NCBI RefSeq assembly: GCF_963678635.1
Contig: NC_087064.1
Location: 5,740,411-5,804,410, forward strand
Source: Symsagittifera roscoffensis
Taxonomy: Eukaryota; Xenacoelomorpha; Acoela; Convolutidae
Direction of reading: 5' to 3'
Length of the DNA stretch: 64,000 nt
Numbering within the stretch: position 1 is the first letter of the stretch; each line of letters starts with the position of its first letter. Positions 1-11,500 of the stretch are shown here, one piece after another. A program made the translations under genes and the position numbers. The notes under the pieces were generated by a model that was not told the origin of the DNA, did no database searches, and saw only the letters and a list, made by a program, of their open reading frames with translations.

Positions 1-289
1 TTATTCCCAATTTTTCCGTAAAAGATGTCCTCTTTACTTGAGAGTCTTCTTTCACCGTTTCTTCGGTGTTGCCTATTGCATCTTCAGCGTCGTCTATCGG
101 TGAGAACTCTATGGGTTTCTGGTTCGGTTCCTCTGCATTGGGCATTGGAGTTGACTCTGTCGCCATCTTCCTTGTTTCATCCACACTTTGATCGGGTGTC
201 TCTAGATCAATCTCGATGGTGGGTTCTACTCGCTCCCCTTCCATGCCCTCTTTCTCCCTGTTCTCCGCTGTACTCCTTGTGCTGACCAT
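1..289 (-). CDS. gag-like ORF, partial (runs off left edge)
   Basis: On the minus strand an ATG at 289 opens a frame that stays open for 96 codons to the window edge, so its end is not visible. The product begins MVSTRSTAENREKE and is rich in Glu, Asp, Thr and Pro, with no hydrophobic segment. A short basic start followed by a long acidic disordered stretch is common in gag proteins of metazoan LTR retrotransposons. About 170 bp upstream, on the minus strand, is an AT-rich TATA-like stretch (near 445-470), as expected of an LTR or leader. No zinc knuckle, protease or RT is visible because the frame is cut. It could instead be the first coding exon of an ordinary gene. Retroelement origin is an inference; the open frame is directly visible. 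Confidence 0.4.
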   Translation of the reverse strand, partial: MVSTRSTAENREKEGMEGERVEPTIEIDLETPDQSVDETRKMATESTPMPNAEEPNQKPIEFSPIDDAEDAIGNTEETVKEDSQVKRTSFTEKLGI

Positions 290-656
290 GTTAACTGAAA
301 AGTTCGTCTTCGTTATCTTTGGGCCCGTTGATGTCGTTCCGCGCAGCGATGAATTATATTTCGTGTTTGATCCACTTGACCTTTTTTCGAGCACCGGTAC
401 CCTACTCCGCCTCATTATTTCTATTTACAACTGCTCCTATTTACAATTTTATTATATACACGATTCTATTCTAAGGGTAAAAAAAATATATTTTTTTTTT
501 TTGTAACAAATTCTGTACAACGTGTTAAAAACCTTATCCAATTCTCTTTCTAAAACCTCCGAAAAACTTTCCTTAATTTGGTCTTAACCGTACCTATTTC
601 GATTTGTCTTATTCTGTCTTAAGACACACTTGTTGTGATTCTACTTCAATTTTTAT
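290..656. other. leader/LTR-like AT-rich segment upstream of the gag-like ORF
   Basis: No gene is seen. Read on the minus strand it contains a TATA-like run and poly-A stretches close to the gag-like start, so it could be LTR or leader of the element entering from the left edge. No second LTR lies in the window to test this. Confidence 0.3.
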
Positions 657-1425
657 ACCGTCCCAAGACTATTCGTCACTATCACAGTACTCTCCGCTAG
701 TGTCCTAAGACCCTTGTACCAAGACTACTGTCCCAAGACTAGTGTCCCAAGGCTACTGTCCCAAGACTACTGTCCCAAGACTAGTGTCCCAAGGGTAGTG
801 TCCCAAGACCAGTGTCCCAAGGCTAGTGTCCCAAGACTAGTGTCCCAAGGCTAGTGTCCCAAGACTACTGTCCCAAGACTAGTGTCCCAAGGGTAGTGTC
901 CCAAGACCAGTGTCCCAAGGCTGGTGTCCCAAGACTACTGTCCCAAGGCTAGTGTCCCAAGACTACTGTCCCAAGACCAGTGTCCCAAGACCAGTGTCCC
1001 AAGGCTAGTGTCCCAAGACTAGTGTCCCAAGACCCTTGTCCCAAGACCACTGTCCCAAGACCACTGTCCCAAGACCCTGTCCCAAGACCACTGTCCCAAG
1101 ACCCTGTCCCAAGACCACTGTCCCAAGACCCCTGTCCCAAGACCCTGTCCCAAGACCACTGTCCCAAGACCCTGTCCCAAGACCCTGTCCCAAGACCCTT
1201 GTCCCAAGACCACTGTCCCAAGACCCCGTCCCAAGACCACTGTCCCAAGACCCTGTCCCAAGACCACTGTCCCATGACCACTGTCCCAAGACCACTGTCC
1301 CAAGACCCTGTCCCAAGACCACTGTCCCAAGACCCTGTCCCAAGACCACTGTCCCAAGACCCTGTCCCAAGACCATTGTCCCAAGACTGCTCTGTCCCAA
1401 GACTTCTTCGGTACTGTCCCAAGAC
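657..1425. repeat. minisatellite, 10-13 bp TGTCCCAAGAC units
   Basis: About 60 tandem units built on TGTCCCAAGAC, with 1-3 bp variable linkers (CTA, CCA, CCC, GCTAG). The left half is rich in ACTAGTGTCCCAAGG variants and the right half in CCACTGTCCCAAGAC and CCCTGTCCCAAGAC variants, so the array homogenised in two blocks. Because the unit rarely forms stop codons, five long frames on both strands are open through it; these are artefacts and are not annotated as genes. It lies between the gag-like ORF and pyrimidine-rich DNA, possibly inside an LTR or leader. Confidence 0.95.
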
Positions 1426-2250
1426 TCGTCACGGAGTGTCTTCCTCGTTGTAGGGTCTTCTTGAATCACCGTACCTTGTACCACCACTCAAGCTCTAGTA
1501 AAATTTTCCCAAAAACCCTCTCTTAAAAGCCAAATGCTGACCCCCCTCTTCTTTTTGGTTGTTTCTATTTCAATGTAGGTGCGCAGGTATCTTGTGATCA
1601 CCTGTTCGTATAAAACCAAACACAAATCCTCACTAAAATGCAACAAAAATCTAAGTAAGAAAAATAATAAAAACAGAAAAATGAGTCCACCTGAAATTCA
1701 AAGGTGACCAATGTCTACCTTTCGTCTAAAAAAAATGTCTGGTACCTAATTGCCACGCGTTTTCCTTCCCCCCTGCTAGCGATCTTATGGGGTATTACAA
1801 AAACTGTCTATGTCCCTTCCCCCCTACCAATCCGACCAGGGTACCTTCCTTAACTCGAGTTCAAATTTCGATCTCCACCTAATATTACCAACGCGTGTTA
1901 ATTTCTAATGTAACTAAGTCAACGATGTCGACTAATTAGTTACTCTAATTTCCCCCTTTTTACAATTTACAACCGCCAACCTCTAACTTAACCAGCCCCC
2001 CTTCTAACCTCCTCCCTTTTTAGCCCCCCTTCTTAAGCCTAAAATTACCTTAAGCGCCGGGTGCTAAACCTCTCAAGAGAAAACCGTAGACCTGTCTCCA
2101 GGCCTGCTCAAGTAAAAACGTTCCTCAAAACCGGGGGGTGTCGCTTATCCTATTTTACGCTTATCTCCTATAATGTAATGTGGATTTTAACGATACCCGT
2201 TCTGCCCAACTTGAGAACTCGAGAGTTGCCAAATCCTTCTTGGCTTCTTT
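1426..2250. other. pyrimidine-rich unique DNA, no gene seen
   Basis: The + strand is unusually C/T-rich, with several CCCCCCTTC-like runs, and the minus strand is correspondingly purine-rich. No coding frame is supported. It may be internal or LTR sequence of the retroelement cut by the left edge. Confidence 0.3.
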
Positions 2251-2444
2251 CCCACTCGACTGGTCACCTGTTCCAGTCCAGTCTCCTATTGGTTCAGCTC
2301 AAGTTTCCCTGAACCACTTTCCCACTCGGCTGGTCACCTCTTCCAGTCAAGTCTCCTATCGGTTCAGCTCAAGTGTCCCTGAACCACTTTCCCACTCGGC
2401 TGGTCACCTCTTCCAGTGAAGTCTCCTATTGGTCCAGCTAAGTT
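2251..2444. repeat. 70-bp tandem repeat, 2.8 copies
   Basis: Units begin CCCACTCGRCTGGTCACC at 2251, 2321 and 2391, so the period is exactly 70 bp. The last unit is truncated. Copies differ at only a few positions. Two overlapping open frames here are by-products of the repeat. Confidence 0.92.
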
Positions 2445-3740
2445 CCAAACTATCTGAAAACCCTTGACAACGCCCCACACTCGGGCACTTTATTACGGTT
2501 ACTGGGTTAAATTGCAAGGTTGATCGAAACGATCGAACTTATAAAACAGTATGGGTATACTATTTAATTAATATAAAGGTTTGATCCAACTGATCTGGTG
2601 TCAAAGTCACTGTCTTTTTTCGTTTTATGGTTTTTGTTCCTTTTTCTATTCTTTTTTGGTTTTTGTTTTGCTTTTTGTCTTTTTGCTCGTGTTTTTGTCC
2701 CCCTAGTTGCCCCCTTTTACTCGGTTAGCTAAGCCTCGTTCGGAGAGCGTACCAGGAAATTTTCTCGAGTTTTCTTAAAAAGCTATCACGGTACAATCGG
2801 AAGGTTTGCACGTTCCTGTCGAACCGTACCGCCGGTACTCTAGAATGGGCTTTCAGCCCGAAGCTGTCTCAAGTGGGTTCGACTCCGTAGTCTTGATGTC
2901 GTAAACACCCAGGAGCGCCATAAAAACACTATGTAACATTCGTCTACTGCAGTCACACATGAGGCTTAAGAAAAATAGGCCCTATAACCACTGGCTCAAG
3001 GGTCAGGGACACCATCTCTTGTGTTTTTCTACCTCAAGAACGGTCGGAGCCAGTTCGGTTCGCTTGTGACATGAGACTACGACCCGTTACAGCTTAAAGG
3101 CTACTACTAAAATATCCCCCCACTCTAGAATTAGAAACGTCCCCATACTTAGGTCTCTAGATACCCAAAATACATGAACGCCGTTAAAAACCGGGTTGGA
3201 ACAATCCGTTAAGTTACTTTTTATTAGACAGTGGAACTTTGATCCATTTCAGATGGATCAACCTAAAACTCGCCTTACCTCAACATAACAATCATAAAAC
3301 ACACTCTAGGAATTTAAATTTGTACTCACATAGTAGCACGCTCAAGAAGTGGGAAATAATCCAGTCGGTAACTAACTCAAGAATTAAATAACGTGACTAA
3401 ATGAGTCTAATGTTTTATAGTTTTAACAATGAGAACGAGTTTATACTCTAGACAATAGTTTTCTTGTGAACCATTAGGACACTCAAGCTGTCCACCTTTC
3501 CACCGAAGGTTCACTCTAGTCCAGTTCCGAATAATACTCCAGTCGTTATAATCCAATTCGAGGGAATGCTCTCGTCTCTGTCACAGATGGGACAGCTCTA
3601 CTCTCGATTATTATAGTGATGGAAATTGCGAATAGCAATTTCCCACTGCTTTTTCTTGCGACTTTCCCGCGTTTTCGACTCAATTGTTCTGAAATTGTTC
3701 TGATCTCTTTTTCTGATTTTCAGTTCTCGCGAGAAAATCG
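2445..3740. other. no gene seen; low-copy DNA
   Basis: Mixed-composition DNA without a supported frame, RNA gene or clear terminal repeat. The 216-bp region before 3660 has scattered gag/LTR-like purine skew only. Confidence 0.3.
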
Positions 3741-4098
3741 TGCATGACAGGTTCCATTCGAAATTTTGAAAAATTAAATTTCACTCCAAAATCAAGTGTT
3801 TTTTGCTTCTCTCAAGGTCAAACTTCCAAATATGACCGACTGGCACAGAAAGCAGAAAAAGTCCCGAATCTGATCAATACGCTCAGAAGTTATACCTGGC
3901 GAATTAAGGCGATTATTTATTGCCAAAGACAAAACGCGAAACATATTTTTACGGAATTAAGAACATTGAATACTCTAGTAATACCAACCGGAAAGAAATT
4001 AATTTCAAGTCGCAAACAGAAAGAGTGGTGGTACCTAGGTGAGGTCTGTAGAAATGACTGACCGTACTAGGAGAAATGTAAACAAATGACTGAGCAAA

Positions 4099-4960
4099 TT
4101 TGAATCAGAGAAAGATCTGGGAGTTATCGTTGATTCAAGATTACAGTACCGTGAGCACATCGCCAAAAAGACGAAAGTGGATAATATAGTCGCGATAATC
4201 AGGAAAAGTTTCGTGAACCTGACCTCTGAAATTCTAACGACCCTGTACAAAGCGTTAGTAAGAACACATCTGGAGTATGCAAATCAGGCATGGAATCCAT
4301 ACCTTAAGAAAGACAAAATTACGATTTAAAATGTTCAGCGACGCGTAACGAAACTTATTCCAGGTATACGCAAATACAGCTACTCGAAACGACTTCAGAT
4401 TTTGAAACTACCAACACTCGAGTATAGACGCAAACGCGGTAGAATGAATGAAGTCTTCAAAATTCTGAACAGTCTATACGATACAGCAGCGACTGAAGGA
4501 TTTTTTACAATCAACGAAAGAGACACAAGAAGAAACCCTTTCAAGTTTGTGACCAAGAAGACCAGAACTACTGCTAGACAAAATTTCTTTACAGTTGCAG
4601 CCATCAACGACTGGAACTCGTTACCCGAAACAGTAATATCAAGCGAGAGTACACGTTTTCAAATCAAGACTAGACAAACTATGGGCTTCTGAAATATATG
4701 ACGCATCGATTATGGAATGACGAATTGGACGTCCAAGAAAGAGCTGGTCGACAGGCCTGGGAGGCCTACAGATCAGAAGTTAACCTGTGAACCTGTGAAA
4801 ACCCGAGACATATACTCTGATGATGCTAGCACATGGCTCAAAAACAAGTGAATACCTAAACTAAATTACTATATATAAATTACTATAATCATTGTTGATT
4901 TATTCCCTAACAGGGTAATTGAATTTCTTTTGTTGTTGTTGTTGTTGATAGATCTACTTT
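4099..4960 (+). mobile_element. LINE (CR1/Jockey-group-like) 3' end relic
   Basis: From 4099 to 4692 one frame encodes the C-terminal part of a non-LTR retrotransposon ORF2, downstream of the reverse transcriptase core. Recognisable blocks are EKDLGVIVDSRL, RTHLEYANQAWNPYLKKD, NVQRRVTKLIPGIRK, LPTLEYRRKRGRM and INDWNSLP, all typical of this family. There is a single in-frame stop (TAA at 4327-4329). The upstream RT domain and endonuclease are missing, so this is a 5'-truncated dead copy. The 3' side ends in a GTT microsatellite (about 4929-4948), as LINEs of this group often do. It lies just upstream of the CNNM gene, in the same orientation. The clade assignment is from motif memory. Confidence 0.85.
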
Positions 4961-5268
4961 TTCGACATTCGAAACTTTTCAGTTTGTTTCAACTTACCGT
5001 TTTTTCTTGTAAATATTGCCAGTGGGTGGAGGTCCTCTTCGTCTCTGTTGAATTTATGCGTTTTTACAGTTTCATATGCTTTTGATAATCGTTTTCTTTT
5101 GAGTTGATGTTTTATTGAAGATTTTTTTGCCCAATAGTTTCACATTAGTTGCTCAGTTTTCTGTATTCTTTACTCTTGTTCAATTTGAGCCAACATTTTC
5201 AGTTCAGAGTCATGCTTTTAGCAATTATGGGCGTGCTCAATTAGTTAAGTGCCTTTTATAAAATATAA

Positions 5269-5510
5269 ATGCTCGTAACTAATTGGCTTGTACTTGTTGC
5301 TACGTTTGGTACTTGCCGCTGCCTTGCTGATAATGTATCAACGGTGTTTGGTGTGCGACCGGCAGATGAATCGGTGTATATCGATGAAAGCGGGTCTCTC
5401 GCCTGCGTCACTGCCACGAAAATCAAAATGGTCGTTTTTGGAGTCAATTTTGACAATGATACAAGGGTAGCATTCAGCCAGACGAAGAATGCAGATGGAT
5501 CATGCACAAG
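5269..5510 (+). CDS. CNNM: CNNM exon 1: signal peptide and start of ectodomain
   Basis: ATG at 5269 was chosen because it begins a convincing signal peptide ([18 protein letters not shown]) and no upstream exon is needed. The exon ends AG|GTAGGT and leaves two bases of an Arg codon. It encodes FGVRPADES and [17 protein letters not shown], matching the CNNM extracellular region. AT-rich DNA just upstream (TTTTATAAAATATAAATG) abuts the start codon, so the true promoter or 5' UTR boundary is unknown. Confidence 0.9.
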
Positions 5511-8500
5511 GTAGGTATTTGAACAAGTGCTTATGCTATTTGAGGTTTCTATTATTAGTTAGAATGTTTCTGCTTTTATGTAATTCTGTGAATTTTTTTT
5601 ATTTTGTAGTTTACCCACAGAAGCTGTTCGGTTCCAATTTCTCCGTCATTTTCAATTGTTGCAGTTTCTGATTTTTTAGGAAACGGGATAGTCTTCCCAA
5701 GAAATCAAAGGCTAGTATTACTGAAATAAGCTTTGAAATTGAAGAGTACTTTGAAAACCCTGGTGATTGGTTTCTATGCATCGAGAAGATGGAAGCTACG
5801 ACTTTTAAACTATGGCCCATTGATTCAAAATACGTGGGACTTAAAGTGACGTTTGACGGTAAGCCTGGGTGGATGCTTGGCTTACAAATAGCCAGTGTTG
5901 CCATTCTTCTGGTTTTGTCCGGGTTATTCAGTGGACTTAATCTGGGTCTGATGGCTCTGAACCCAGACGAGCTCCAAGTGGTGAAAAATGTCGGAAGTGA
6001 AGTCGAGAAAAAGTATGCATCACAGATTTTACCTATAAGGAAACACGGAAATTTTCTTCTGTGTACTCTGCTTCTTGGAAATGTTGTCGTTAATACGACA
6101 GCGACAATACTGCTGGATAATTTGACAGGAAGTGGCTTCGCAGCCGTTTTCGGGTCAGCTGCAGGCATTGTGGTGTTTGGAGAAATAGTTCCTCAATCTG
6201 TGTGCACGAGACATGGATTGGCGGTGGGCGCTAAGACTATTTGGCTTACCAAGACCTTCATGATTCTGACTGCGGTTATTTCTTGGCCTCTAAGCAAAGT
6301 TAGTTCCATTTGCGATTTGACCCTAGCCTGAAAAATAAAAATGAAAATGTTTTTTTTTAAACAACATACTAAATCTCTCTTGAAGATCAGCGAGCGATGT
6401 TTTGTTGAAATTTAAAGAATCATCGGAAGTTTTAAAATGGAAGTTGTTTTTAGAATTTTAGAATCTGTGAAGTTTAAATGCGGAGAACTACGAAGGAACC
6501 AGCAACAATAATTGATTTTTTTGGGTTCCAAATGGTCTTACATGGATTTCTGATCTTTTACTTTTACGTCATATTTTTTTTATTTCAGCTTCTAGATTGT
6601 CTCTTCGGAGAGGAAATCGGTCAGCGGAACAACAGAGACAAGTTCATAGAGATGGCCAAACTCAGTCAACAGAAGGGAGACGAACACTTTGACCCGAACA
6701 CTGTGGCCATAATAGACGGTGCCTTCCAGCTGAAGGAAAAAGTAGTGCGTGATGTCATGACGCCAATCGAGAAAGTGTTCATGATTGATTTCAACGAGAA
6801 ATTAACTTTTGAACTGCGCTCTAAGATTTCAGAAAATGGGTATACTAGAATACCTGTGTACAAGAAAGAGGGTGACACAAGGAATATCGTGGGGATTTTG
6901 TTTGTGAAGGACTTGATCTTCATTGACCCTGCGGACAATATGCCGATCAAGGCCATCTGCGATCACTTCAACCATCAGCTCATGTTCACATATGAGGAAA
7001 TCACACTGGACCAAATGCTAGCCGAATTCAAAACAGGTATGTACTAATTTTTCAATCATTCAAAGGCATAGTCGAGAAGTTAAGAAAGAAAATTAGATAC
7101 AAGTTGAGTAAATATAGCTTTTATGCAAGAGGTATAAATAGTCCTGTATAGACGACGAGAAATAAATAGAATCCTGTATTTGCTGAAAAAGCAGAGGTAA
7201 AATGATTTTTCGCGAAATATTTTCACTGGATGTTTGAGGACTCTTCCTTCCTTCCTTCATTGATCGAATGGATTTGTTGAGCTCTTGCGAAGCTATGAAT
7301 TAATATTTTCTGCGAAAGTTGTTACTACCAACTACGATTATTTTAAGAAATGCTAAATGCCTATTTCATGCTTTTATTTAGACGAGATCAATCCCCACTG
7401 GTTATCATGTTGAGATTATTGTTGCATTTAGGGTCTTCTCACATGGCCATAGTTCAGAAGCCAGTGAGCGTCGCGGGTATGGATCCGTACTACGAGATCA
7501 CAGGAGTGGTCACTTTGGAAGACGTGTTCGAAGAGATGATAGGATCCGAGATCATAGACGAGACCGACAAATTCGTGGACAACACGGGACGTCACAGAGC
7601 GAACAGGCATCGAAAAATGGACTTCAAGGTGTTCATTAACCAGCCGACTTCAACAATGTTCCCTCCGCAGCTTAAACTAGCCTGCTTCCAATACTTACAC
7701 TCTGGTTAGTTTCTATTTTCTGAAATTTATTGACTGTTAACGCAAAAAGTGAATTTCGACTTAATAGGTCGTGTTTTTTTCTAAACTCTTAGGTAAATTC
7801 ATTTTTTTTTTCATTTTGGCGGTCTTTTTTGTCTGCTTATGTTGAACGGCTCCTTAGTTGCGTTTTCATGGATTGCACTTTTTCTAATCTAAGTCACAAA
7901 TATTGGTGCCACTTTTTGGGCACCTTCACAGTTTTTTGATAGCACGTGCTTCGACATTCGAATAGTAATAAGTTAACACAGTTGATGCATTTTGAATTCA
8001 TCAAATGAACCGAAAAACTCTATTTGCTTCTAACAACATAGGTAAACTCTTAGGTAAATTCATTTTTTTTTCATTTTGGCGGTCTTTTTTGTCTGCTTAT
8101 GTTGAACGGCTCCTTAGTTGCGTTTTCATGGATTGCACTTTTTTATGCTGTAGGCAATTTTCATTGTAATTACCCTTGCGATAAGCAAGGGTATTGCAAC
8201 GGTGTACTAGATTTTTTTTCCGTAAACAACTTTGTTCACAGAATGGTCAATTGGTAAATTTTATAACAGCTTAGTTAATCGCATGGTTGGATTGTATGAA
8301 CTACAAATATGTACCTTGGGTGAACGTTAAAAGTTGTAAATTATTTTTTATCGGTGCCGAAATATTTCAGTAGATTTTTGGCACAGAGGTCGGTCGGCTT
8401 TGTTTCTGTCGGCTCATTTTCGTCATGTTTTTTTGTTTTCTTGTCGTTGTTTTTAAATGAAATGGTTGAACTCTAACGAGAAATTTTGAAAAGTCTAAAT

Positions 8501-11500
8501 ATCTGTCTTAGGCCTTCCTTAATAAAATTTACAAAATAAACATTAATTTTTTTTTTGAATTTTGTTTATTAACAAAAAATCATTTTTCGGCTTTTTAGTT
8601 TGTTTATTACACTAGCGTCAGCTTAGTGTCTTATTAACAAACTTATTTTTTTTCTAATCTAAGTCACAAATATTGGTGCAACTTTTTGGGCACCTTCACA
8701 GTTTTTTGATAGCACGTGCTTCGACATTCGAATAGTAATAAGTTAACACAGTTGATGCATTTTGAATTCATCAAATGAACCGAAAAACTCTATTTGCTTC
8801 TAACAACATAACAATAATAAAAACTCGACTGCAGAAATTTTCTAACTCAATTTATCTCGCAGTTTTTTGAAATGTATAATTTTTACATAATGCAGATTTA
8901 TGCTTTGCGATTTGTTACATGTAAAGTTGGTGTGGCTGCTTCAGTTTGTTATATTCCAAATCATTAATTGCAAAATCGTGTCTACTTTGTGTTTGGTGCC
9001 ACTTAAGCTGAATAGCATTGGCAATTAATTAGCACATGAAGCTGCTTTATTTGTGACTAGTGTTTATTGGTGGTTAAGCGTGCGTGGCTAAGTGGTTAGT
9101 GCGTGAGACTCAAAATCTCTTGATTGCTGTAGGCCGCAGATCGAATCATAGACCTAGCCGAATTTTGCCAATTCGAGGCTTATTTCTATTTTTCTTATTG
9201 CAATTTCTAGAGCTGCTTTTTGTCGTGTTCTCGATAGTGTTTGCGAAGCGAAGTTGCGGTAATTTTAGTAAGTTGCGGTAAATGTGGTAGGAAACATTTA
9301 CCGCTGAAGAAATATTTGTTCTTGTTATCTTTTTCAATGCCTGACCTATTCGAAATTTGTTGGTCCTAATTTAACCAACTCGATTTCTTAAAATTTTTTT
9401 TCTTCGTTTTTTTTTACTGATAGGTATCGGCTGAATTATATCGGCTTTTTTAATGTGTGTGTCTGTATTTTGATGGTGAGAGGGACTTGATAACTTTTGA
9501 TCTGTTTTTTTTTCGGTTTTTTCATCTTTCTAGTTTTTTTTCGGCTTGATAGGTTTCGGCCTCTATTATATCTGCTCAGTCGTCTCATATTTTTTCATTT
9601 GACGAGCGAATAAAGATTTTTTTAACCTATTAGTAAATTTTCTTGTGATTGATGCTTTTTTCACATTTTTTGTCTTTGCTTTTTTTGTTTTAAAATTAGA
9701 CTTTTTTTATATCGGTAGATTTCGAATTTCGACAATTTAGCTTTTTTGTCGTTTTTTCGGTTTTCTTGTTTTGTATCGCAAGTGGTGCGAAGCTCAGCGT
9801 CTCCTCTGTTTTGAAAGTGTTATAAAATTTTTACTGTAATTTGTAAGATGACTGAACCTGACTTTTTGTTATCCCTTTTTAAAAAAATTATTTCAAGTCT
9901 TAGTTGCCTCAATTTTTTCGTCGTACATTTTGTAGGATTAGTGACCTAATCTTAAGTCGTTTGAAGAGAAATTAGATTTGTAAGCTTTCGTATATTTCCA
10001 GACCAGAGGTGGGGCCTAGAATTTAAAACTCTTAGAACTTGGCAAGTTTTTCATGGCAACACGTTTGCATTCGTCTCAACGGGAATTTACTCAATTTGTT
10101 TTGGCTCAGCTGCCGCTCGATAAATAATTTTAGAACATTATTTTGCCGTAGGTTCTGTTTCTTGACGTGGTTTCTTCAAATAGAACATCATTCCAGACTA
10201 AGTTTTGAAGTTTTTGTAGCTGTTTTTTTTCGAATTTTTTCTATTCGGTAGCTTGAAACACCCTTTTGGTTCTTTCTTCGAATTTTTCTGTTCGGTAGTT
10301 GGAAACGTCTTTTAGGTACTAGCGACGCCTTTTTGGTCCTTTTGCGCGAATTTTGCGTTTTTACTTTGTGCATATGTGAGTATATCCAGGGCTAAGAATT
10401 TGGGTTACAGGAAAATAAATTGTGCTTTCATTTTTGTTCTGACAAAAGGTTTTTTCTTTTTTTTTCCAGCCAGTGTTGGCTAACTCAAGGAAAGCTCGCA
10501 GGTGGTCAATTGTGGTCTATATATTAAAACCTTTTCGGTCGTAATTCGGATTCTAAAAAATCGAAAAAAAAATCTGTTTTGATAAAAACTGGGCTAAATG
10601 TTCTCGGTTTGCAGATAACTTGGACGAAATTTGATGAAAGGCTGACCTACCAACTTATAATCTAGTAGGATTTTAACGCTATATATGTTTTAAGCTATAG
10701 TTATCGCTTTTATTAAGAGTAATGAACATAGTGAAGACTCTGATATAAGTCTTGCTGTTTTTTTTTGTTTTGCGTTTATCGCTTTTCAATAGCATTTCGT
10801 AGAAAAAACACCATCAGGAAATATAGACAACAGAAATTGAAAACTACATTTTAAATTTTTTGTGATATTTTTTTGAGTTTCTTTTTTTTTTAAATCAATT
10901 TGCTCGGAACAACATAGCAAACGGCTATCCTTTGTTGTAATTAAAAAACGGGAAATTGAGATGACAAAAATAAATAAAGGTATGAGAAATGTGGTGCAAT
11001 AAGTCTGAGTAGCAATGAACCGAAAACCCATGAATCAATAAACTTATGCGGCGTTCAATGTTCGGCCCAAGTCCTTTAAAGGTCAATGTGGGCCTTTTCA
11101 ATGTTAACGCGGCAATCAGCCTTCGGTTATATCGATTTCAGGCCGGGGTACGGCTGAGAACTTTTTCTGATTCCTGAATCATTTGCTTGAAGCACATAAG
11201 AAATTATGAGTGATGAATTTGAACTATTTTCTTATTTAATTTGGTTTTGTAGCGACTACGATTGAACAATCATTTTCAATATTGATGCAGAGCTTGGACC
11301 TTATGTCATTAATCTGTCTAGAAAATTGCCATAAATCTGCTGCTTTATGTTTGTTCAAATTTTAGTATTTTTTTCCAATATTTTCTTTGATGTTTTCAAT
11401 TTTTATATATTTTTCCTTTTCTTTGGAGATCTCAAATTTCTTATTTCATTTGATAAAACGTGCAGTGCTCTGTAACCCAATTGGGTTCGTTAAGTGTCCC

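Noticed and set aside
25-506. Two + strand frames at the left edge
   Set aside because: Antisense shadows of the minus-strand gag-like frame, Ser/Leu/Phe-rich with no recognisable motif.
949-1487. Five long overlapping frames on both strands
   Set aside because: All come from the TGTCCCAAGAC minisatellite; the peptides are pure repeats (GLGTVVLGQ, SQDPVPRP) with no domain.
3744-4061. 105-codon frame before the LINE relic
   Set aside because: No known domain, and not in frame with the LINE blocks; composition resembles random AT-rich DNA. It may be decayed LINE sequence but I cannot show it.
7350-7431. Upstream coding extension of CNNM exon 4
   Set aside because: Intron sequence that happens to lack stops; the CTTTTATTTAG at 7371-7381 is a weaker acceptor and would break the match to [13 protein letters not shown].
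9078-9157. Functional tRNA gene
   Set aside because: The acceptor stem does not pair, the B box is mutated, and the same head plus body occurs at 29532, so it is a SINE.
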